A stretch of DNA of 46,932 nucleotides from Vicinamibacterales bacterium (GCA_041394705.1 JAWKHS010000031.1:1-46932); one strand, 5' to 3'; counted from the first letter of the stretch, positions 1 to 8,417 are shown. Notes: a model not told the origin generated them from the letters alone. Made by a program: numbers and translations.

Positions 1-1205
1 CCGTACCAGCCGATCATGGCGGCGCCGATCGCCGACGTGATGTGATCGTACCCGGGCGCGACGTCCGTGGTCAGCGGGCCCAGCGTGTAGAAGGGCGCCT
101 CGGCGCACCACTCCAGCTGCTTCTCCATGTTCTCCTTGATGAGATGCATGGGGACGTGCCCGGGGCCCTCGTTCATCACCTGGACGTCGTACTCCCAGGC
201 GATCTTCGTGAGCTCGCCCTGCGTCTGCAGCTCGGCGAACTGCGCCTCGTCGTTGGCGTCCGCGATCGAACCGGGCCGCAGGCCGTCGCCCAGCGAGAAG
301 CTGACGTCGTAGGCGCGCATGATCTCGCAGATCTCGCGGAACCGCGTGTAGAGGAAGCTCTCCTGGTGGTGCGCCAGGCACCACTTGGCCATGATCGAAC
401 CGCCCCGCGACACGATGCCCGTCATCCGCTTCGCCGTGAGCGGCACGTAACGCAGCAGCACGCCGGCATGGACGGTGAAGTAGTCCACGCCCTGTTCCGC
501 CTGTTCGATGAGCGTGTCCCGGTAGATCTCCCAGGTGAGTTCCTCGGGACGGCCGCCGACCTTCTCGAGGGCCTGGTAGATCGGCACCGTGCCGATGGGC
601 ACGGGCGAGTTGCGGAGGATCCACTCGCGGGTCTCGTGGATCTGCCTGCCCGTCGAGAGGTCCATGACGGTGTCCGCCCCCCAGAGCGTCGCCCACCGCA
701 GCTTCTCCACTTCCTCCTCGATCGACGACGACACCGCCGAGTTCCCGATGTTCGCGTTGATCTTCACGAGGAAGTGCCGGCCGATGATCATCGGCTCCAG
801 CTCCAGGTGGTTGACGTTGGCGGGGATGATCGCCCGGCCGCGGGCGACCTCGTCGCGGACGAACTCGGACGGCAGGCCCTCGCGCGCGGCGATGAACGCC
901 ATCTCCGGCGTGATCTCGCCCTTCCTGGCGAAGTGGAGCTGCGTGGGCGACGGATGTCCGCGCCGGGGCGCCACCCAGGCCTCGCGAAGCTTGGGCAGGC
1001 CGTGGCGCACGTCGTCCGCCCTGGGGCCGCTCGTGTCGTACAGGCGGATGGCAGGCTCGTCACCGCCCAGCCGCACCTCGCGCATCGGCACCCGAATGGG
1101 CACCGGGCCGTGCGGCGTCTCCGCGACCGACTCGTCGAACACCCGGAAGCTGTTCGGGAACGCGTCGGCGTAGTCGCCCGACGCCGGATTTTCTGGCGTG
1201 CTCAT
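1..1205 (-). CDS. thiC: Phosphomethylpyrimidine synthase ThiC (partial, 3' end off the left edge)
   Basis: This radical-SAM enzyme converts aminoimidazole ribotide to hydroxymethylpyrimidine phosphate for thiamine synthesis in the cytoplasm. About 401 N-terminal residues are visible, starting MSTPENPASGDYADAF. Family motifs include IPANVNHLELEPMIIG, KINANIGNSAVSSSIEEEVE, WGADTVMDLSTG, SRGGSIMAKWCLAHHQE, SFSLGDGLRPGSIADANDEAQ and MNEGPGHVPMHL. Full-length ThiC is usually 550-630 residues. The missing end should carry the C-terminal Cys cluster that binds the 4Fe-4S centre. The ATG at 1205 lies directly behind a TPP aptamer, so expression is probably repressed by thiamine pyrophosphate. The identification is very secure; only completeness cannot be judged. 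Confidence 0.97.
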   Translation of the reverse strand, partial: MSTPENPASGDYADAFPNSFRVFDESVAETPHGPVPIRVPMREVRLGGDEPAIRLYDTSGPRADDVRHGLPKLREAWVAPRRGHPSPTQLHFARKGEITPEMAFIAAREGLPSEFVRDEVARGRAIIPANVNHLELEPMIIGRHFLVKINANIGNSAVSSSIEEEVEKLRWATLWGADTVMDLSTGRQIHETREWILRNSPVPIGTVPIYQALEKVGGRPEELTWEIYRDTLIEQAEQGVDYFTVHAGVLLRYVPLTAKRMTGIVSRGGSIMAKWCLAHHQESFLYTRFREICEIMRAYDVSFSLGDGLRPGSIADANDEAQFAELQTQGELTKIAWEYDVQVMNEGPGHVPMHLIKENMEKQLEWCAEAPFYTLGPLTTDVAPGYDHITSAIGAAMIGWY

Positions 1206-1210
1206 GTCCG

Positions 1211-1312
1211 CTCTCCCTACGCCCGCGTGAACGGGATCAGGTTCCAAGGGTGCGCTCTCAACTCTCCCGGCCCCGAGCCCCGGATCCCGGGCCCCTGGGG
1301 TGTCAGGGAGAA
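1211..1312 (-). promoter_or_regulatory. TPP (THI-element) riboswitch of thiC
   Basis: Read on the minus strand, the leader carries the canonical 3' half of the aptamer: TTGAGAG, then ACCCTTGGAACCTGATCC, then a P4-like CCCG/CGGG stem and GCGTAGGGAGAG just before the ATG. CTCCCT (plus 1305-1310) can pair with AGGGAG (plus 1213-1218) as closing helix P1. The stretch between, around plus 1265-1300, is an unusually long GC-rich P2/P3 region that I could not fold unambiguously. The position next to thiC and the core motif make the class certain. Being so close to the start codon suggests control of translation initiation. Confidence 0.9.
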
Positions 1313-1356
1313 TGCCCCTGGCGGTCGTCCGCCGCCCCACGCGGCTCTCCCGCCGC

Positions 1357-1362
1357 ACTATA
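1357..1362 (-). promoter_or_regulatory. -10 element (TATAGT) for the thiC leader
   Basis: TATAGT reads on the minus strand about 45 nt upstream of the riboswitch, where the thiC transcript would have to start. No convincing -35 hexamer is seen at 16-18 bp, so this is a tentative call. Confidence 0.4.
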
Positions 1363-1391
1363 GCAGAGCGTTTTCCGCCGGCGGCCGGTGA

Positions 1392-1397
1392 CACAAT
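1392..1397 (+). promoter_or_regulatory. -10 element (CACAAT) positioned for a leaderless transcript
   Basis: CACAAT ends 7 nt before the A of the ATG at 1404. A start site about 7 nt downstream would coincide with the start codon, and no Shine-Dalgarno sequence is visible. The same geometry recurs at rpiB and at the aldo/keto reductase gene. Confidence 0.45.
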
Positions 1398-1403
1398 CAG
1401 CCC

Positions 1404-2207
1404 ATGAGCCAGCAGGCGTCCGTCCAGGCCCTCGCCGGGGACTTGCGCCGGCTGGGCGTGCGGGACGGCGAGGTCCTGATGGTGCACGCGTCGCTGCGCG
1501 CCGTCGGACCGGTGGACGGCGGCGCCGCCGGCGTGATCGCGGCGCTCGATGCCGCGGTCGGTACGGACGGGACGCTGCTGATGGTGCTCGGCGCCCGTGA
1601 CGAGTGGTCGTGGGTGAACGACCACCCCGAGGATCTGCGGGAAGACTTCCTGGCCGACGCCGAGCCCTTCGACGCGCTGCTCACGCCCGCGCAGGAAGAC
1701 GTGGGGGTGCTGGCCGAGGTGTTCCGGACGGCGCCGGGCACGATGGTCTCGGACCATCCGGAGGGCCGCTTCGGCGCCCGGGGACGCCTGGCCGGCGCCC
1801 TGACCGCCGAGGTGCCCTGGAACGACTACTACGGGCCCGGATCCCCGCTCGAGCGGCTGGTGGACGCCGGCGGGCGGGTGCTTCGCCTGGGTGCCGACGA
1901 GAACACCGTGACGCTCATGCACTACGCGGAGTACCTCGCGCACGTGCCGGAGAAGCGGCGCGTCCGGCGGCACCGCCGGATCGCCGGGCCCGCGGGCCCC
2001 GAGATTCGAGTGGTGGAGTGCCTCGACGACAGCCTGGGCATCGTGGACTGGCACGGCGAGGACTACTTCGCCCTGATCCTGCGCGAGTACCTCGCCAGCC
2101 ACGACGTGCCGCACGGACGCGTCGGCGGCGCCGAGAGCACGCTGCTCGACGCGCGCGATCTGGTCACGTGCGCCGCGCGCTGGATGGCGACGCACCTCGC
2201 GCCGTGA
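1404..2207 (+). CDS. Aminoglycoside 3-N-acetyltransferase family protein (AAC(3)-like)
   Basis: A 267-residue cytoplasmic protein of the Antibiotic_NAT/AAC(3) fold, which transfers acetyl from acetyl-CoA to the 3-amino group of 2-deoxystreptamine aminoglycosides. Diagnostic segments are LMVHASLRAVG (about residue 25), DGTLLMVL, SDHPEGRFGARG, GPGSPLERLVDAGGRVLRLG, and TVTLMHYAEY with the conserved His near residue 172. The C-terminal DYFALILREYL and VGGAESTLLDARDLV match the resistance classes closely from memory. Length is normal for the family (260-290). It is divergent from thiC and not linked to any antibiotic-synthesis gene or mobile element. It may be intrinsic resistance or act on another amino sugar; the substrate is unproven. 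Confidence 0.87.
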   Translation: MSQQASVQALAGDLRRLGVRDGEVLMVHASLRAVGPVDGGAAGVIAALDAAVGTDGTLLMVLGARDEWSWVNDHPEDLREDFLADAEPFDALLTPAQEDVGVLAEVFRTAPGTMVSDHPEGRFGARGRLAGALTAEVPWNDYYGPGSPLERLVDAGGRVLRLGADENTVTLMHYAEYLAHVPEKRRVRRHRRIAGPAGPEIRVVECLDDSLGIVDWHGEDYFALILREYLASHDVPHGRVGGAESTLLDARDLVTCAARWMATHLAP

Positions 2208-2209
2208 CA

Positions 2210-2227
2210 GGCGGGCGCGGGCCCGCC
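2210..2227. terminator. Hairpin between convergent genes
   Basis: GGCGGGC (2210-2216) and GCCCGCC (2221-2227) form a perfect 7-bp stem with a 4-nt loop, between the AAC(3) stop and the M28 peptidase stop. There is no T-run on either strand, so efficiency as an intrinsic terminator is uncertain. Confidence 0.45.
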
Positions 2228-2228
2228 G

Positions 2229-4406
2229 CTACCGCGACACGCGCGACAGGCCGGCGGTGGCCCGATCCACCTGCTGCGCCAGCGCGGTGATGGCCTTCGA
2301 CACCTTGGCGACGCCGTCGCGGGCTTCGTCCCACTGCCCTTCCTCGAGCCCCTCGCGAATCTGCGGCAGCGTCTTCACGCCGTAGCCGGTGTAGAACCCG
2401 GGCGCGTAGATCTGGTGGCGGAACCAATCGCGGCGCGGCAGGCCCTGGTCGTCGCCGAGCCGCCGTTCCGACGAGAAGATCAGCTGGTTCACCACCTTGA
2501 GGGCCTCTTCCTGCGTCTTCAGCGCCGCGGCGCTCGCGCCCGGCACCACCGCGTTGGCCTTCTCGAAGGCCGCGGCGGACCGCGACAGCGCGGCGACGGC
2601 GGCCGTGAGCGGCGCGAAGTCGATGACCGGCGCGTCCTTCTTGCCGGCGTGGAGCTTCTGCACCTCGGCCACGTAGCGCCCGAGGGTGTCGCTCATGTCC
2701 GAGAAGCGGAACGGCAGCACCGGGGCCTCGGCCAGGCGCAGGAGCGCCGTGCCCGCCACCTGCGACAGCGCGCGGCCGTACACGAAGTCGCCGTCGGAGA
2801 AGCGCGTGTACCAGGCGAACGAGTCGTAGACCGAGTGGTAGACGCCGCCGTCGGCCTCGCCGCCGAAGCTGAGGTTCAGCGAGGCGAGGGTCAGGTGCTG
2901 CAGGAAGGGCGTGAAGTCGGACCCCGATCCGAGCGGCGCGATGCGGATGTTCGGGTCCTTCTCCGCCTCGGCGCGGTCCGCCTCGGGCAGCCCGTCGATG
3001 GCCTTGCGTCGCGCCACCTCGAGCACCGGCTTGCCGGTCCGAGGATCGTTCACGTCGCGGGCCACCTCGCTGATGAACTGCTGCAGCGAATGCGACCCGC
3101 CCGCGCTCATCCAGCCCTTCCCGTTGCCGTCGCTGTTGATGTAGACGACGGCCTTCGTGTCGAGCTCGTCGCGATGGGTCTCCGCCCATTCGGTGGAGCC
3201 CAGCAGGCCCCACTCCTCGCCGTCCCACAGGGCCAGGATGATGGTGCGCTTGGGACGCCATCCCGTCTTGACGAGCTCACCGAGACCGCGCGCGGTCTCG
3301 AGCAGCGACACGGCGCCGCTCAGGGGGTCGTCGGCGCCGTTCACCCAGGCGTCGTGGTGGTTGCCGTAGATGACCCACTCATCCGGCAGCGTGGACCCGG
3401 GGATGCGGGCGATCACGTTGTAGAGCGGCCGGGACTTCCACTCGTGCTGGAGGCGCAGGTGCAGCGTGGCCGGACCGGGTCCCACGCGGTAGGTCACCGG
3501 CAGGCTCCCGCGCCAGGCCTCCGGCGCCACCGGGCCGCGCATGGCCCGCAGGACCGGCAGCGCGTCTCCCCAGGCGATGGGCATGACCGGGATCTTCAGG
3601 ATGGTCCTGGCCTCGGAGACCGGCAGCTTCCGGCCCCCAGGCGTCGATCCCCATCCGGGCGTCAGCGGATCCCCGGTGTGGATCGGCATGTCCATCACGC
3701 TGCCGCGCTGCACGCCGAACTCTGGGCGGAACGGCCCGTCGGGGTAGACGTCACCCTTGAAGTAGCCGTCGTCCCTGGGATCGGAGTAGATCAGGCAGCC
3801 GATGGCGCCATGCTCGTAGGCGACCTTGGGCTTGATGCCGCGCCAGCTGCCGCCGTAGCGCGCAAGCACGATGCGGCCCTTCACGCTCACGCCGAGCTTC
3901 TCGAGCTCGTCGTAGTCGGCGGGTACGCCGTAGTTCACGTAGACGACCTCGCCAGTGACGTCGCCGTCGCCGGAGTAGGCGTTGAAAGTGGGCGTCTGGT
4001 CGGCGTCGGTCGAGTCCGGGTCCGACGGCACGGGCGGCTCCTGGATCAGCATCGCCCGGCCGACCGGCGCCACCATCTCCAGGCGCCGCTCCATCGGCCA
4101 CGGCATGTAGGCCTCGGTCTCCTCGATGGCGGCGTCGAGCCCGAACGACTTGAACTGCTGCAGGGCGTAGTCCGCCACCTTGCGCGAACTCCGTCCCGCC
4201 ACGTGCGGCTCCGCCGCCATGATGCGCATGTGCTCCCGCATCCTCGCCGGATCGGGCACGGCCCTGAAGCGCTCCTCGAGCGCCCGCTCGGCCGCGACGC
4301 TCTCCGACGGGAAGCCTCGGACGGCGGGCGCCTGGCCGGCGACGCGCGGCTGGAGCGCGGCGACGAACGCGGTCAGGACGAGGGCGGGCACCAGGGCATG
4401 ACGCAT
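2229..4406 (-). CDS. Secreted M28B metallopeptidase (glutamate carboxypeptidase II-like)
   Basis: The protein has 725 residues, close to the 750 of GCPII/PSMA. Residues 1-24 form a signal peptide (LVPALVLTAFVAA...VAGQ). A PA (protease-associated) domain follows, with VNYGVPADYDELEKLGVSVKGRIVLARYG near 150-200, then the zinc peptidase core and a C-terminal transferrin-receptor-like dimerisation region. Di-zinc ligands fit NHHDAW (about 349), DDPLSG (about 360), DGEEWGLLGS (about 395), NSDG (about 425) and the late His in VYHSVYD (about 523). It probably trims C-terminal residues, possibly Glu/Asp, from peptides in the periplasm. An upstream in-frame extension to 4601 is possible but would bury the signal peptide, so ATG 4406 is chosen. 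It lies 22 nt behind the monooxygenase gene in the same direction. Confidence 0.92.
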   Translation of the reverse strand: MRHALVPALVLTAFVAALQPRVAGQAPAVRGFPSESVAAERALEERFRAVPDPARMREHMRIMAAEPHVAGRSSRKVADYALQQFKSFGLDAAIEETEAYMPWPMERRLEMVAPVGRAMLIQEPPVPSDPDSTDADQTPTFNAYSGDGDVTGEVVYVNYGVPADYDELEKLGVSVKGRIVLARYGGSWRGIKPKVAYEHGAIGCLIYSDPRDDGYFKGDVYPDGPFRPEFGVQRGSVMDMPIHTGDPLTPGWGSTPGGRKLPVSEARTILKIPVMPIAWGDALPVLRAMRGPVAPEAWRGSLPVTYRVGPGPATLHLRLQHEWKSRPLYNVIARIPGSTLPDEWVIYGNHHDAWVNGADDPLSGAVSLLETARGLGELVKTGWRPKRTIILALWDGEEWGLLGSTEWAETHRDELDTKAVVYINSDGNGKGWMSAGGSHSLQQFISEVARDVNDPRTGKPVLEVARRKAIDGLPEADRAEAEKDPNIRIAPLGSGSDFTPFLQHLTLASLNLSFGGEADGGVYHSVYDSFAWYTRFSDGDFVYGRALSQVAGTALLRLAEAPVLPFRFSDMSDTLGRYVAEVQKLHAGKKDAPVIDFAPLTAAVAALSRSAAAFEKANAVVPGASAAALKTQEEALKVVNQLIFSSERRLGDDQGLPRRDWFRHQIYAPGFYTGYGVKTLPQIREGLEEGQWDEARDGVAKVSKAITALAQQVDRATAGLSRVSR

Positions 4407-4428
4407 GCCCGCGAGGTTATCCGAAGGC

Positions 4429-6561
4429 TCAGCGCTTGTCGATGAACGGCTCGCGGCGCTCGAACATCCGCAACCGCTCGTCGATCGTGGCCTTGAGCGG
4501 CCCGCTCGCGCGTGTCGCGGCGGAGCGTGCGGCGGCCACGGCGTCGTCGAATCGCCCGGCCGAGGCGTAGGCCACGGCGAGGACGTCGAGCACCCGGGCA
4601 TCGGTTCCGCCCGTGAGCGCCACCGCCCGCGACGCCAGGGTCACGGCCTCGCCCGGCGCCCGCAGCCGCTCGTCGCCTGCCGTCGCGAGCACCCAGGCCG
4701 CCGAGGTCAGGGCGGGCGTCCAGTCCGGCCTGAGCGCCGCCGCGCGGCGGAAGTAGGTGGCCGCCGCCGCGACGCTCCCTCGCCGGATCGCCACCTGCGC
4801 GAGGTTGAAGTACGCCTCGCCGTAGTCGGGCTTCAGCTTCAGCGCCCGCAGCAGCGACTCCTCGGCGCGGACCAGGTCGCCGCGGCGCCACAAGGCCGCG
4901 CCGAGGTCGTTGTGGGTCTCGGGCATCGACGGCTCGGCCGCCACGGCCTGCTCGTAGCGGCGCAGCGCCTCGTCGGGGCGTCCGAGCGCGGTCAGTGTGT
5001 CGGCCAGGTTGTTCAGGGCCTTGGCATAGCCCGGGCGCAGGGCCAGCGCCCGTTCGTAGCTCGCGACGGCATCCTCGAAGAGCCCGGCGGCGGTCAGGGC
5101 CGTCCCGAGGTTGTAGTGGGCGGCGGCGTCGGGGCGCCGGGACGCCGTGGCCCGGAAGTGGGTGACCGCGTCGGCCGGCCGGCCGAGCGCGAGGGCGATG
5201 ACACCGGCATCGTCGTGCAGTTCGGTGTCGTCAGGGCTCGACAGCAGCATCGTCTCGAGCCCGATGAGATCCTCCGCCGTCATCTTGGCCTGCACCTGCG
5301 CACGGAGCGTCTCGCGGTCGATGTCGCCGGCGGTTTCGAACTGGAACCACAGGTCGCCCATCTCGTCGAACGAGCGCTGGCCCCAGCGCACGCGCGCCGG
5401 CGGCACCTGCGGATTGCGCGGGTTGGCGGCGGAGTTGTCGTACACGAACCGCATCGACACCGTCGTGCCGCGCGGCAGGTGGACGGGCTCGGTGTAGCGG
5501 TAGACGTGCTGCCACCGGAAGTCCCAGGCGCCGATGTGGATGAGGGTGCGGCGCGAGCCGTCCGGGAACTCCGCCGCGCCGCTCACGTCGACGGCGCGGT
5601 AGTGCGCGTGCGGTTGGACGGCCAGCAGCGTCGCGTCCACGGGCAGCGTGTAGCGGTCCTCGACGACGTACGCCGCCTTTCCCGGCGGGATGTCGATGCC
5701 CTGGGAGCCCAGCCGCAGGATCGACGGCGTCTTCGTCGGCGGGCGGTCGCCGAAGTAGAACCCGATCGACGGCCGCACCGGCTCCGGCTTCCCGGTGGGC
5801 TGCAGGTGGAGCTGGACGACGAGATCGGTGCCCGGTTCGAGCCGCCACGCCAGGTCGGCGTCCACGAGCGGCGCGAGCTGTCCGGGCGTCCAGCCCAGGA
5901 AGTGGCCGTCCGGATACTCCGCGCTCCGCGCCATCAGCCCGTCGTAGCCGGGGGCGGGATCGGCCTCGTCCAGACGCCGCGACCCATCCGTGCGGTCGAT
6001 GCGGAGGTTCGCGTGATGGACCACGCGCGCGTTGCCCGGCCGGAATTCGATGCCGCGGACGAACTTGGTGGACGGCACGTTCAGCGGCACGACGAAGATC
6101 CGGAAGACGTCGGTGGCTTCGGGCGGCACCACGTAGCCGTCCGGCAGCGGCACCACGAGGTCGGGCGGCCCCAGATACCACCCGTCGGTCCAGACCGGCG
6201 GCGCGGGCGCCGTGCCCGGGCCCTCGGCCGGCGCGGCCGCGAAGCGCTCGAACAGCGTCCGCTCTGCCGGCGACAACCGCGGCTGGGCCACGAACTCGTC
6301 CGGGGCGCCGTCGGCCTTCCACGGAGGCATGAACCCGCTCTTCGTGACCGCGGCCAGCTGCGCCGCCCGCCGCCGGGCGTCCTCGAAGGTGAGGAGCGAG
6401 AAGGGCGCCGGCCCACCGGGCCGGTGGCACTGTGCGCACTTGGCATGAAGGACCGGCGCCAGATCGGTGTTGAACGTCACTGCGCCGGTCTGGGCCAGCG
6501 CCGGCGTCGCCAGGCCGGTCAGGCCAGCCAGGACCGCGACGACGCGGCGTACGGCGGTCAT
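4429..6561 (-). CDS. Periplasmic haem c / copper monooxygenase-like protein with C-terminal TPR repeats
   Basis: 710 residues with a signal peptide (cut after ALA, residue 23). A c-type haem site CAQCH at 42-46 is followed by FMPPWKADG, typical of a small cytochrome c-like domain. The middle resembles the PHM/DBH copper type II, ascorbate-dependent monooxygenase fold. VVHHANL (His pair about 181-182) and a His in VVQLHLQPTG (about 251) would be the CuH site; QPHAHYRA (about 317/319) and a Met in VSMRFVYD (about 368) would be CuM. From about 440 onward there are at least five TPR units such as AHYNLGTALTAAGLFEDAVASYERAL. The ATG at 6561 overlaps the redoxin stop (ATGA), so the two are probably translated together. 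Substrate unknown; the copper-site assignment is by motif only. Confidence 0.83.
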   Translation of the reverse strand: MTAVRRVVAVLAGLTGLATPALAQTGAVTFNTDLAPVLHAKCAQCHRPGGPAPFSLLTFEDARRRAAQLAAVTKSGFMPPWKADGAPDEFVAQPRLSPAERTLFERFAAAPAEGPGTAPAPPVWTDGWYLGPPDLVVPLPDGYVVPPEATDVFRIFVVPLNVPSTKFVRGIEFRPGNARVVHHANLRIDRTDGSRRLDEADPAPGYDGLMARSAEYPDGHFLGWTPGQLAPLVDADLAWRLEPGTDLVVQLHLQPTGKPEPVRPSIGFYFGDRPPTKTPSILRLGSQGIDIPPGKAAYVVEDRYTLPVDATLLAVQPHAHYRAVDVSGAAEFPDGSRRTLIHIGAWDFRWQHVYRYTEPVHLPRGTTVSMRFVYDNSAANPRNPQVPPARVRWGQRSFDEMGDLWFQFETAGDIDRETLRAQVQAKMTAEDLIGLETMLLSSPDDTELHDDAGVIALALGRPADAVTHFRATASRRPDAAAHYNLGTALTAAGLFEDAVASYERALALRPGYAKALNNLADTLTALGRPDEALRRYEQAVAAEPSMPETHNDLGAALWRRGDLVRAEESLLRALKLKPDYGEAYFNLAQVAIRRGSVAAAATYFRRAAALRPDWTPALTSAAWVLATAGDERLRAPGEAVTLASRAVALTGGTDARVLDVLAVAYASAGRFDDAVAAARSAATRASGPLKATIDERLRMFERREPFIDKR

Positions 6562-7142
6562 GGCTGCGGGCGGACGATCGCGCATCCGATGGCCGGCGCC
6601 GAGGCCCGCGCGACGGGGCGGCCCGCGACGACGGCGGCGAGCGCGTCGGCGAGATCGTTGGTCGTCGGCACCGCGCGGTCGACGCCGAAGTCCACCCACC
6701 GGTCGTCGATCCGCCCGTGGTACTGCAGGCGTCCGTGACGATCGAACACGGCCGCCTCGGGGGTCACCGTGGCCGCGGCGCGGTCGGCCAGGACGGCCCG
6801 TCCGTCGAGCGCCACGGGCAGGCCGTAGAGGAACGACGATGCATGCGCCCGCGCCGCCTCGGGCCGCTCTCCGGCGTTCGGATAGACCAGCCAGAAGCGC
6901 ACGCCCTGCGCCGCGTAGGCGTCGGCCAGGCGGCGAACGGCCGGCGCGTACCGATCGGAAATGGGACAGTCCACGGCGGTGAAAATCAGGACCGTCGCGC
7001 CGGCGCCGCCGTGGTCACGCAGCAGCTCCAGCGGGCGGCCGTCGAGATCCGTGACCGCGGGCTGGGCCTCCACGGGACGGCCCGCCGCGCAGAGTCCCAG
7101 CGCCAGGATCAGCGCCGCACGCCAGGATGAGCTGGCAGGCAT
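6558..7142 (-). CDS. Secreted redoxin-family protein, single-Cys type
   Basis: 194 residues with a signal peptide (ALILALGLCAAGRPVEAQ). The thioredoxin-fold core has VLIFTAVDCPISDRYAPAVRRLADAYAAQGVRFWLVYPN. The motif is CPIS, so only one Cys (about 59) sits where thioredoxins have CXXC. The C-terminal half, TVTPEAAVFDRHGRLQYHGRIDDRWVDFG, is typical of redoxins that accompany haem/copper monooxygenases in planctomycetes and acidobacteria. In some genomes these are one polypeptide, here two genes overlapping by 4 nt. It may supply electrons or repair to the downstream enzyme, but no resolving Cys is visible, so function is inferred from context. Confidence 0.83.
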   Translation of the reverse strand: MPASSSWRAALILALGLCAAGRPVEAQPAVTDLDGRPLELLRDHGGAGATVLIFTAVDCPISDRYAPAVRRLADAYAAQGVRFWLVYPNAGERPEAARAHASSFLYGLPVALDGRAVLADRAAATVTPEAAVFDRHGRLQYHGRIDDRWVDFGVDRAVPTTNDLADALAAVVAGRPVARASAPAIGCAIVRPQP

Positions 7143-7152
7143 CGCAGCAGCG

Positions 7153-7158
7153 AGTATA
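7153..7158 (-). promoter_or_regulatory. -10 element (TATACT) for the redoxin-monooxygenase-M28 unit
   Basis: TATACT on the minus strand lies 10 nt before the ATG at 7142. The transcript would have an extremely short leader and no room for a Shine-Dalgarno sequence. Confidence 0.45.
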
Positions 7159-7234
7159 GCGTCTCGGTTTCGAGCGACCTCAGCCGCCCGGACGGGAGCG
7201 CCCCCGGCGCTGGCGGCGAGGACGCACGCCGCGC

Positions 7235-7254
7235 GCGCCTGTCAGGACAGGCGC
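7235..7254 (-). terminator. Hairpin overlapping the rlmI stop codon
   Basis: GCGCCTGT (7235-7242) and ACAGGCGC (7247-7254) form a perfect 8-bp stem with a 4-nt loop. The TGA of rlmI (7244-7242) lies within the structure. There is no T-run after it. It could act as a terminator or as a 3'-end stabiliser. Confidence 0.45.
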
Positions 7255-8402
7255 CGCAGGATGAGGCACTTCAGGTACTTGCTCTCCGGCACGCCCAGCA
7301 GCACGGGGTGGTCCCGGGCCTGGGTCCGTTGCTCCACGACGGTCACGGCGCACCCCGCGTCCACCGCGGCGGCGTGCACCACGTCGGCGAAGGTGACCTC
7401 GCTCACGTGATGGGAGCACGAGCACGTCACGAGGACGCCGCCGGGATTCAGCAGGCGCAGGGCGCGCAGGTTGATGTCCTTGTAGCCGGCGAGCGCCTTC
7501 GGCACCGCGCCCTTGTTCTTGGCGAACGCGGGTGGGTCCAGCACGATCGTGTCGTACCTCACGCCGACCTTCTCCAGGCGCCGCAGCTCGTCGAACACGT
7601 TGACCTCACGGGCCTGGACGTGCGGCAGGCGGTTGCGCGAGGCGTTGGCCTGGATGCGCCCGACGGCGTCGGCGGACACGTCCAGCGCCTCGACGCTGGT
7701 GCAGGCCGAGGCGAGCGCGAGCGCGAAACCGCCGTGGTAGCTGAACGCGTCGAGCAGACGGCCGCGCGCGTACCCGGCCGCCGCGGCGTGGTTCTCGCGC
7801 TGGTCGAGGAAGGCGCCGGTCTTCTGCCCCTTCCGCGGGTCGACGTCGTATTCGATCCCGCCTTCGTGCACGGTGACCAGCTCGGGCACCTCGCCGGCCA
7901 GCACCGACACGCGCTGCTCCAGCCCCTCGAGCAGGCGGACGCGCGGATCGTTCCGCTCGACGACGCCCGTCGCCCCCGTGCGCTCGAGGAGGAGCCGGAC
8001 GAGCGTCGGCAGGACCTGCTCCGCGCCCTGCGACAGCGTCTGCACGACGAGGACGTCGGCGTAGCGATCCACGACGATCGACGGCAGGAGGTCCGCCTCG
8101 CCGTGGACGAGCCGGCAGGCGGAGGCGTCGATCGACAGCGACTCGCGGAACGTGATGGCGGCATCGAGCCGCGCCTGCCAGAAGGCGTCGTCGATCGGCC
8201 GGTCGTCGACGGCGAGCATCCGGACGGCGATCTCGGATCGATCGGAGAAGAAGGCCCGGCCCAGCACCCGGCCACGGGCGCTGCGGACGGTGACGACGTC
8301 GCCGCCGCGCGCGGCGCCCGCGTCCACGTCGGAACGGTAGATCCAGGGGTGCCCGCGCCGCACTCGAGCCTCGCCGCGCGGGGAGATGGTGACGTCGGAC
8401 AT
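7242..8402 (-). CDS. rlmI: 23S rRNA m5C methyltransferase, RlmI family
   Basis: 386 residues. A PUA domain comes first (RGEARVRRGHPWIYRSDV...VVTVRSARGRVLGRAFFS). The linker contains LLPSIVVDRYADVLVVQTLSQGAE, and the SAM-dependent methyltransferase domain contains GAFLDQRENH, DAFSYHGGFAL, DPPAFAKNKG and the catalytic-loop TCSCSHHV. RlmI methylates C1962 of E. coli 23S rRNA. An ATG 24 nt upstream (8426) is in frame. It falls upstream of the likely transcription start, since the minus -10 TACACT is at 8423-8418, so ATG 8402 (MSDVTISPRGEAR) is preferred. It is divergent from rpiB across a very short shared promoter. Confidence 0.92.
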   Translation of the reverse strand: MSDVTISPRGEARVRRGHPWIYRSDVDAGAARGGDVVTVRSARGRVLGRAFFSDRSEIAVRMLAVDDRPIDDAFWQARLDAAITFRESLSIDASACRLVHGEADLLPSIVVDRYADVLVVQTLSQGAEQVLPTLVRLLLERTGATGVVERNDPRVRLLEGLEQRVSVLAGEVPELVTVHEGGIEYDVDPRKGQKTGAFLDQRENHAAAAGYARGRLLDAFSYHGGFALALASACTSVEALDVSADAVGRIQANASRNRLPHVQAREVNVFDELRRLEKVGVRYDTIVLDPPAFAKNKGAVPKALAGYKDINLRALRLLNPGGVLVTCSCSHHVSEVTFADVVHAAAVDAGCAVTVVEQRTQARDHPVLLGVPESKYLKCLILRRLS

Positions 8403-8417
8403 CGGCGTGGAACGCGT

